Assembly: GCA_020346805.1 (NCBI GenBank)
Contig: CP070790.1
Span: 4,238,202 to 4,248,038 of the forward strand
Direction: 5' to 3'
From: Planctomycetota bacterium
GTDB lineage: Bacteria > Planctomycetota > Phycisphaerae > UBA1845 > PWPN01
Length of the DNA stretch: 9,837 nucleotides
Part shown: piece by piece, positions 4,897 through 9,837 of the stretch
Layout: every line of letters begins with the position of its first letter
Numbering within the stretch: the first letter of the stretch is position 1
Translations under genes and position numbers: made by a program
The notes under the pieces: model-generated
Databases searched by the model: none
What the model was told of the DNA's origin: nothing
What the model saw: only the letters and a program-made list of their open reading frames with translations

Positions 4897-7558
4897 AGGG
4901 ACGAATGATTCCGCCGCCGTTAACCGACCGGACTTCCCAGACCGTCGGGGGCAGTGCCCGTGGATAATAATATTCTTTGGTCAGCATGCGCTTGATGCGG
5001 GCAACCGCCGAACGCCGAGCCAGAATCATAACACATCCGCCAAGACCGGCACCGGCAATTTGGGCCCCATAGACACCCGGTATAGTCAGTGCGATATCAA
5101 CAATTTCGTCAATATTCTCTGTACTGCACGCATAGGCACCGATGAGCCGATGGAGCGGGATTTCTTCCGATTTATCATCCCGCTCGTTAAAGAGGAACTT
5201 ACCGTTGATCCGGTCCCCATCATGCGAAATCTGCATCAATTCCCCGAAGGTGGTCAGATCGTTCTTCTTCAGATAATTGGCCGATATCCGGCTCCTCTCG
5301 CATTCCCCTACTCCATAGGCCACCACATCCCGGATAGTGTATTGCCCCGGATCGCCATGCGAGGCGAAAATTCGTTCCAGTCGATCGGCAAAGGCAGGTC
5401 CCAGCTTGCGGCGCAACTGTTGGCGGGTGATACGCTGCGGAAGATCATTAAGCATTTGACGGGTTTGTTCCACATTAACAACTCGCCGGGAAGGTGATAA
5501 ATGGCAAACATGCTCCAATCTGGCAGCCCGCCCCGGGTATTTCTTTTTGAGCAGTAATATCCCCAGCCTATAGCAGGCCACTCGCTCATTGAAACGATCG
5601 CGAGCGCCGGCACTTTTGACGGCATGCTGGCCGCTGAAGGCAATCAGGACGGCGGCATCAAGGGGGATAGGTACGTAACCGGACATTTTAAAGGGATGAA
5701 AACCGATACGAACGGCATGCCCCGCCTTACCCAGCCTGATGGCGGCGTGATCGGCACTGCCTCCTCGCGATCCCACAAACCACTCCGCTTCGCCTGAGAA
5801 GTTAACCACCTCCGATCCGGTAACCCGAAGGGCATTGACCGCACAAATCGCCTCCATGGTGGCAACCACCATCGAGGAACTGCTGGACAGCCCCGCCGCT
5901 CTGGGAACATTCCCATGAACCGCCACATCCATGCCCCGCAGCCGGCGGTTTCGATGGTGATATTGTTGGTAGACGGCGGAAGCCAGCACGTAATTACTCC
6001 AATCGCCGGCGGTGGACATCAGGTGAGAGCGGACAACATCACTGTCAACGAAACTCAACCAGTCCGGGAACATCAGTGAATTTCGCCAGTCAGTAATTAC
6101 CAATTCACGAGACGGAAAGGCCACGGGTTCGGTGTTGACCAGACGAATTACATCATCGTTCCTGGGGGCGACGGCCATAACCACCTCACTATCCAGGGCC
6201 ATGGCATGTATGAATCCACCCTGATGGTCTATGTGTCGGCCCATAAGGTTGATGCGGCCCGGGGCGCGAACCAGAAATAATTCACGCCATGGTCCATACT
6301 GGTGGGCAAAAAGTCGCACAACTTTTCGAAGGGCACGCAGTCGTTCCTTAACCAGGGTGCCGCCGACACCGTAAACAAGTTCGATCAGCGATCGACCTCG
6401 AATCGATGCCGGCTTGAGAATGTCCAGCCATTGTTGGGATCTCCGCATAGAGCGAGTAAGCTGTTTGTCGGCCGCAAGCCGGGCCTCTTTCCGCTCATCT
6501 TTTCTCAGACGCTCCTCCACTCGGCTCAGCTCTTTGCGGGTATTAAAAGCCATAGCCTCATTACGCCGGATTTTATATTCCACTACTCGCCTTCGTTTGT
6601 CTGAAGCAGTCGAATCGTCGCCGTCTGCAATTAATGCAATCACATCGGTCAGATAATATTCATCCTGAGCGTTATCGCGGCCAATACGCCGAAGGGCCGA
6701 TTGCAGAGTATTAATATTTCCTATGTAAATTGATTGATTGATCGAGTCGCTGCGTTTTTCAACTTGATGGGGATCCAGACAGTATGAACCAACCACTATT
6801 TTAGTGCCGGTTTCACGAATGGACTGAGCCAGCTCGGCAGCCCGAACCGTTCCCGTGCCGCGGGCATATCGGCCCAGGGGACCGAGCGCCCGCCACAACT
6901 TCTGTGCCGGCCGAATATACTTAAGGCCTGCCTTACGCAGGCTGCTGCGAGAAAGGGTCCGGCGTTTAGAAGCCATGGCCAGGAAGCCACCAAGTACCAA
7001 TGATCGATCGATATCGCGACGTTCGACGATCCCGATAACACCTCGACCGGGAACCTTTACCAGACGCCCTGCAGTATCGGCCGATCTTTTAGGGGCACTT
7101 ATTAGCAACAGGTCGGCCCGGCTTTGATGAAAACGCCTCAGGGCTTTCTTGACCAATTCGGGCTCGAACCACTTGTCACCCATAGTGATCAGAACCGGCC
7201 CGTCATAACCGGCATTACGTAAAGCCTCAATACCAATACGGGCGGCATGGCCCGTACCCAATCGGTCGCGCTGATAGACGTAGAACACGCCCGGATGAGA
7301 TGCCCCGATGGTTTCAATTACATTGCCGGCACGATATCCCACCACCACTACCAAGGGATCAACCCTCTCAACACGAAGGGTGTCGATCAAGCGAACTATC
7401 ATGGACCGCCCCAAAACGGGCTCACAAACCTTGTGCCTCCGCGTTCGGCCCATGCGGGTACCGGCTCCTCCACACAGTATTACACCCGCGATGGTCTTAT
7501 CATCGTTGGCACGATATGTCATACTTGAACTCTGATCCGCACTCATTTCATGTACCAC
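4895..7558 (-). CDS. Bifunctional GlmU-like nucleotidyltransferase / galactokinase-type GHMP sugar kinase
   Basis: An 887-residue cytosolic fusion. Residues 23 to about 312 form a GlmU-like uridylyltransferase. They show a nucleotide loop LCGGAGTRMG (28-37) with K43, Q96 followed by GTGHA (101-105), the metal Asp in MGD (D128), GNINTLQ (280-286) and EYYLTDVIAL (300-309); the GTGHA and EYYxTD forms match GlmU. Residues 315-425 are a charged, Arg/Lys-rich helical linker in place of the GlmU beta-helix. Residues 426-887 are a GHMP kinase: APGRINLMG (R435), GRHIDHQGG (440-448), phosphate loop PRAAGLSSSSS (552-562), catalytic Asp in SADH (D603) and AGAGLGG (835-841). The likely pathway is sugar + ATP to sugar-1-phosphate, then UTP to UDP-sugar. 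The sugar motif differs from galactokinase GEHTDYNGG and suggests a uronic acid or another altered hexose. Bacteroides fucokinase/GDP-fucose pyrophosphorylase is organised analogously but has a different transferase. The start could also be Met5 or Met13, as no strong Shine-Dalgarno decides it. Confidence 0.88.
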   Translation of the reverse strand: MVHEMSADQSSSMTYRANDDKTIAGVILCGGAGTRMGRTRRHKVCEPVLGRSMIVRLIDTLRVERVDPLVVVVGYRAGNVIETIGASHPGVFYVYQRDRLGTGHAARIGIEALRNAGYDGPVLITMGDKWFEPELVKKALRRFHQSRADLLLISAPKRSADTAGRLVKVPGRGVIGIVERRDIDRSLVLGGFLAMASKRRTLSRSSLRKAGLKYIRPAQKLWRALGPLGRYARGTGTVRAAELAQSIRETGTKIVVGSYCLDPHQVEKRSDSINQSIYIGNINTLQSALRRIGRDNAQDEYYLTDVIALIADGDDSTASDKRRRVVEYKIRRNEAMAFNTRKELSRVEERLRKDERKEARLAADKQLTRSMRRSQQWLDILKPASIRGRSLIELVYGVGGTLVKERLRALRKVVRLFAHQYGPWRELFLVRAPGRINLMGRHIDHQGGFIHAMALDSEVVMAVAPRNDDVIRLVNTEPVAFPSRELVITDWRNSLMFPDWLSFVDSDVVRSHLMSTAGDWSNYVLASAVYQQYHHRNRRLRGMDVAVHGNVPRAAGLSSSSSMVVATMEAICAVNALRVTGSEVVNFSGEAEWFVGSRGGSADHAAIRLGKAGHAVRIGFHPFKMSGYVPIPLDAAVLIAFSGQHAVKSAGARDRFNERVACYRLGILLLKKKYPGRAARLEHVCHLSPSRRVVNVEQTRQMLNDLPQRITRQQLRRKLGPAFADRLERIFASHGDPGQYTIRDVVAYGVGECERSRISANYLKKNDLTTFGELMQISHDGDRINGKFLFNERDDKSEEIPLHRLIGAYACSTENIDEIVDIALTIPGVYGAQIAGAGLGGCVMILARRSAVARIKRMLTKEYYYPRALPPTVWEVRSVNGGGIIRP

Positions 7559-7581
7559 CAGAAACGATAAACTTAATCCCC

Positions 7582-7610
7582 ATCATAGCAATTTTCCCGC
7601 CCCGCTCCAA
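7582..7610 (-). promoter_or_regulatory. Candidate promoter of the nucleotidyltransferase/kinase gene
   Basis: On the - strand, TTGGAG (7605-7610) and TATGAT (7582-7587, 5 of 6 to consensus) are separated by 17 bases. The predicted start near 7575 gives a leader of under 20 bases to the ATG at 7558. The -35 is weak. The promoter lies outside the inverted-repeat element, 54 bases from its edge. Confidence 0.45.
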
Positions 7611-7663
7611 CCGAAAATACCAACAGATATATTCATCCGGGATTATGTCCACCAGACGATGTT

Positions 7664-7916
7664 AGCCCGCATATTTCATGGGTGTTTTCGCTGATATTAG
7701 TAAGGTTCGCCGAAAAAATTAGTTACATTGCATAACTATGTTATGCTGATTTACAGAGTATAGTTTCTGGCGCGATGATTTTTTCGTCCGGCAAGGAAGC
7801 GGCGGCAATTTGCCACAGGCGTATTTGGTGATATGCCGAGGAAAAATCGTCGGCTCTGACGAAGTCGGGCGGAAAAAGCATCCGCCGGTCGGTAAGACCC
7901 ATGAAATATGCGGGCT
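7664..7916. mobile_element. MITE-like element, 253 bp, with perfect 20-bp terminal inverted repeats
   Basis: Bases 7664-7683 (AGCCCGCATATTTCATGGGT) are the exact reverse complement of 7897-7916. Inside are a perfect hairpin GCATAAC/GTTATGC around TAT (7730-7746), an imperfect long arm (7774-7792 with 7835-7851), a GGCA/TGCC stem (7804-7814), GGCGGA/TCCGCC (7868-7873, 7881-7886) and GGTC/GACC (7887-7899). No transposase ORF is present. A 61-codon minus-strand frame crosses most of it but resembles nothing I know. A target duplication is not evident in the flanking bases (GTT on the left, GGT on the right). It is probably a non-autonomous transposon or a deletion remnant of an insertion sequence whose family I cannot name. 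Confidence 0.65.
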
Positions 7917-8104
7917 GGTACGTCAAAGGAAGACTCGAGGCTTAAAGATTAAAAATACGGATATGACCCGATCGCTTATTCCGCCGCACCTCGGAACGGC
8001 TGACTTTAAAATTCTCCAAACAAACAATGTATCCGCATGTTGGATAGAGTGTCGGCGGATCTCATCCCGACGCCAACGCATCAAGACTCAAATCTGCCCT
8101 ACAC
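7917..8104. other. Intergenic spacer downstream of the reductase, weak hairpins only
   Basis: No gene is supported here. TTCCG (7979-7983) with CGGAA (7992-7996), and ATCCGC (8031-8036) with GCGGAT (8055-8060), can pair. The latter lies 44 bases past the reductase stop and, read on the - strand, is followed by a moderately T-rich run, so it could end that transcript. The 18-base loop makes this weak. Confidence 0.3.
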
Positions 8105-9304
8105 TCAGACAAAGAATGAGGCAACCTGTTGTACGGTCCCGGCACCGGCCAGCCCCACGGGGCAGACATCGGTGCACACCGAGCAGTTACCACAGGCCGT
8201 GGACAGACCAGGGGCATCAACATCCAGCATGCTAAACTCATCGCGGGCATGATCGGGCCAGCCATACTCATCGTGGTACATACGGATCCGCATCAGGTCG
8301 CTGACCGGCAGGCCCCGCGGGCAAACTTTATTGCACCGGCCGCACATCAGGCAGGCATCCGAGCGACTGCGATCCAAATCGACAGCCGCCTTCCGCTCGC
8401 GGGGCGTAAGGTGTGGATTCTTCAGATCCAGATTCTTAAGCATCTGAACCTGCTGGAGGGTATTCATGCTGGTCAATACGCTGTCGGCACCGGCCTCTAA
8501 AATAGCCTTGGCGTGAGCCTGGAAAAGCTTGGCACCCTTGGTAACCACCTTTTTGGCACCGCTTTTCATTGACAATATACCAATACCTTTCTCCCGCAGG
8601 GCCTTGAGATTCTTGAGAAAACGCTGAGTATCGGCATCTGACTTATCCTTGGATTTTCCAGCAGCCGCCATGCCCATGGCCATCAAGGTAATATCAAAGT
8701 AGTCGGGGGCCTTTTCCAGAACCATTTCCATCGCCCCGTTCATATCCACATGACAGACGAAGCCCGTATAGCGAACCTTGCCCTTCTTTTTGAGTTTATC
8801 CTGCTGCGCCTGAATGGCTTCAAGCCTCTTAAGGGACGGCTTGTGAAACTCTGTAAGCACCACATCCACATGATCGGTACCCAGCATCTTGAGACCGTCA
8901 TCTGTCTCGGATTCCTTCTCGGGAGTAAAGCTTTTCAGGCAAAAAAATACTTTATCCCGGTATTTCTTGTCGGCCTTGAAGAGCCGCCCGCAGGCTTCAA
9001 TACTCCTCCCTCCACGGTAGCTTTTGGAGGTATGAACCAGATTGACGCCCTGATCGATAGCCGCCTTAAGAATTCGTGTGCCGAGTTTTTCACCTATCAG
9101 GATGGCCCCGAAACTGATCAGGGTCACCGGATATTTGGTACGTCCGAGTACGCCGGCCGGCAGCTTGGGCTTTTGGGATTCGTCTGATTTGGCTGTCGGC
9201 ATGGTGCTCGAGGCCAGACCGCCTAGTCCAACGGCTGCCGCCCCTCGGCTGGTAGCCTCAAGAAAGTTACGTCGAGTAAACCGATCATTATCAAATACGC
9301 TCAT
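8105..9304 (-). CDS. Tat-signal aldo/keto reductase-like protein with two C-terminal 4Fe-4S motifs
   Basis: A 399-residue predicted oxidoreductase. The start is placed at Met 9304 because AAGGA lies 9 bases upstream; ATGs at 9313 and 9334 are alternatives (402 or 409 residues). Residues 9-31 form a twin-arginine signal (T-R-R-N-F-L, then a hydrophobic AAAVGLGGLA stretch), so it is likely exported folded with its cofactor. Residues about 50-290 are an aldo/keto reductase barrel. Of the usual Asp-Tyr-Lys-His tetrad, Y96, K124 and H154 can be placed, but the Asp position in VNLVHTSKSY is His91. Residues 318-329 (CLMCGRCNKVCP) and 371-382 (CGNCSVCTDVCP) are ferredoxin-type motifs for two 4Fe-4S clusters. 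Such proteins are frequent in Planctomycetota and generally uncharacterised; substrate and electron partner are unknown. A strong promoter of its own lies upstream. Confidence 0.9.
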   Translation of the reverse strand: MSVFDNDRFTRRNFLEATSRGAAAVGLGGLASSTMPTAKSDESQKPKLPAGVLGRTKYPVTLISFGAILIGEKLGTRILKAAIDQGVNLVHTSKSYRGGRSIEACGRLFKADKKYRDKVFFCLKSFTPEKESETDDGLKMLGTDHVDVVLTEFHKPSLKRLEAIQAQQDKLKKKGKVRYTGFVCHVDMNGAMEMVLEKAPDYFDITLMAMGMAAAGKSKDKSDADTQRFLKNLKALREKGIGILSMKSGAKKVVTKGAKLFQAHAKAILEAGADSVLTSMNTLQQVQMLKNLDLKNPHLTPRERKAAVDLDRSRSDACLMCGRCNKVCPRGLPVSDLMRIRMYHDEYGWPDHARDEFSMLDVDAPGLSTACGNCSVCTDVCPVGLAGAGTVQQVASFFV

Positions 9305-9415
9305 GGCATCCATTCCTTCTTTAAAGAATATCAAATCCCCTCATGGCCATACCACAAACCGACAAATCATACGACTATAATCCCCGCTGCCCCGCTCTGG
9401 TTATTGCTCGCGACT

Positions 9416-9428
9416 CGTTTTTAAAACG
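9416..9428. promoter_or_regulatory. Possible operator palindrome at the reductase transcription start
   Basis: CGTTTT and AAAACG flank a single T, giving a near-perfect dyad of 13 bases placed just downstream of the -10 element. The location suits repressor binding; no regulator is identified in the window. Confidence 0.3.
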
Positions 9429-9433
9429 ATCTA

Positions 9434-9463
9434 ATTATAGCCATAATCTCAGATGGATGCCAA
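9434..9463 (-). promoter_or_regulatory. Strong sigma-70-type promoter of the reductase gene
   Basis: On the - strand, TTGGCA (9458-9463, 5 of 6) is followed after 18 bases by a perfect TATAAT (9434-9439). The start would be near 9427, leaving a leader of about 120 bases. A CGTTTTTAAAACG palindrome (9416-9428) covers the predicted start and could be an operator. Confidence 0.65.
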
Positions 9464-9474
9464 ATAAACCTTGA

Positions 9475-9777
9475 TCAGACCTGCGACGTAACTCCGCGTG
9501 TCTCATTTGTGGCACAGGTGCATATGGAGGTGAAAACGTTATACACCCAGGCAAAAATCAATCCCGCAACCAAACCGTCAAGCAGGGCATATAGAGTACC
9601 GACGATCACATCTGCGATACTGGCCGTCGCCTTGTAGCCGGGGTAAACCGAGGCTACCAATTCGAGAAAAGCTCCGCCATAACTTGGCCAGATAAGGTTG
9701 GTCAAACCAACCAGAAAAACCGCTCCCCCCCAAACCAGAGCAATAGAAATAGCCATGGCCTTTACATTCAGTTTCAT
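9475..9777 (-). CDS. Small two-helix membrane protein of the bacteriophage-holin-like annotated family
   Basis: A 100-residue integral membrane protein of unknown role. It has an MKLNVKAMAIS start, helix 1 at about residues 8-29, a conserved-looking YGGAFLELVASVYPGYKAT segment (33-51), helix 2 at about 55-83 (ending GLIFAWVYNVF), and a polar tail with two Cys (86, 88). From memory this matches short chromosomal proteins labelled bacteriophage holin or DUF5676-like, which share the WG, YPGYKAT and FAWLYN landmarks. No phage genes surround it, so a lysis role is not implied. A strong Shine-Dalgarno GGGAGG (9786-9791) lies 8 bases before the ATG. It ends 140 bases before the reductase and is probably a separate unit. 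Confidence 0.75.
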   Translation of the reverse strand: MKLNVKAMAISIALVWGGAVFLVGLTNLIWPSYGGAFLELVASVYPGYKATASIADVIVGTLYALLDGLVAGLIFAWVYNVFTSICTCATNETRGVTSQV

Positions 9778-9837
9778 GTCGGTTTCCTCCCAAAAAAGAC
9801 AGTGACAAATGATATGGAAAAATAGGTACCGCAGCCC

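Noticed and set aside
7741..7926. Minus-strand 61-codon frame within the inverted-repeat element
   Set aside because: It starts just outside the right terminal repeat, reads through hairpin arms, and has no Shine-Dalgarno or known domain. It could be a transposase scar, but nothing in the residues shows that.
7810..8235. Plus-strand 141-codon frame from the element into the reductase gene
   Set aside because: It runs antisense into the reductase's 4Fe-4S region and has no supporting start signal.
9475..9777. Holin-like protein taken as evidence of a prophage
   Set aside because: No endolysin, integrase or structural phage gene is present, and this small family is common on bacterial chromosomes outside prophages.

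Overview
The window looks like a chromosomal segment of a Planctomycetota bacterium, most likely of the Phycisphaerae or a related lineage. This is inferred from gene content and style: a sigma-70 factor with a long N-terminal extension of helix-turn-helix modules, an exported Cys-type sulfatase, a Tat-signal aldo/keto reductase carrying two 4Fe-4S motifs, and long repeat-bearing intergenic spaces. No rRNA or marker gene confirms it. I see no tRNA, rRNA, CRISPR array or intact transposase.

Layout. On the + strand, bases 1-729 hold the 3' part of a NicO/RcnA-type nickel/cobalt exporter with a His-rich loop. A 450-base spacer follows. It contains a good sigma-70-type promoter (943-971) and a roughly 200-base leader with several hairpins and one potential alternative pairing. 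This leads into a 557-residue sigma factor (1180-2853). A convergent spacer (2854-3236) is packed with palindromes and direct repeats. The rest of the window is on the - strand: an exported sulfatase (3237-4778), an 887-residue two-domain enzyme (4895-7558), a spacer carrying a 253-bp element with perfect 20-bp terminal inverted repeats (7664-7916), an aldo/keto reductase with two 4Fe-4S motifs (8105-9304), and a small two-helix holin-like membrane protein (9475-9777).

How the genes may work together. The 887-residue protein joins a GlmU-like nucleotidyltransferase to a galactokinase-type GHMP kinase. Its sugar-binding motif, GRHIDHQGG, departs from the galactokinase GEHTDYNGG form and resembles what I remember of plant galacturonokinase. 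One chain could therefore carry out sugar to sugar-1-phosphate to UDP-sugar, possibly on a uronic acid. The sulfatase lies immediately downstream on the same strand, which would fit salvage of a sulfated polysaccharide, but a shared substrate is inference. The reductase and holin-like gene appear to be separate units; the reductase has its own strong promoter (9434-9463).

The most notable points are the nucleotidyltransferase-kinase fusion, the structured leader of the sigma-factor gene, the MITE-like element together with a third copy of its terminal motif that supplies the stop codon of the fusion gene, and the replacement of the usual catalytic Asp by His in the reductase.
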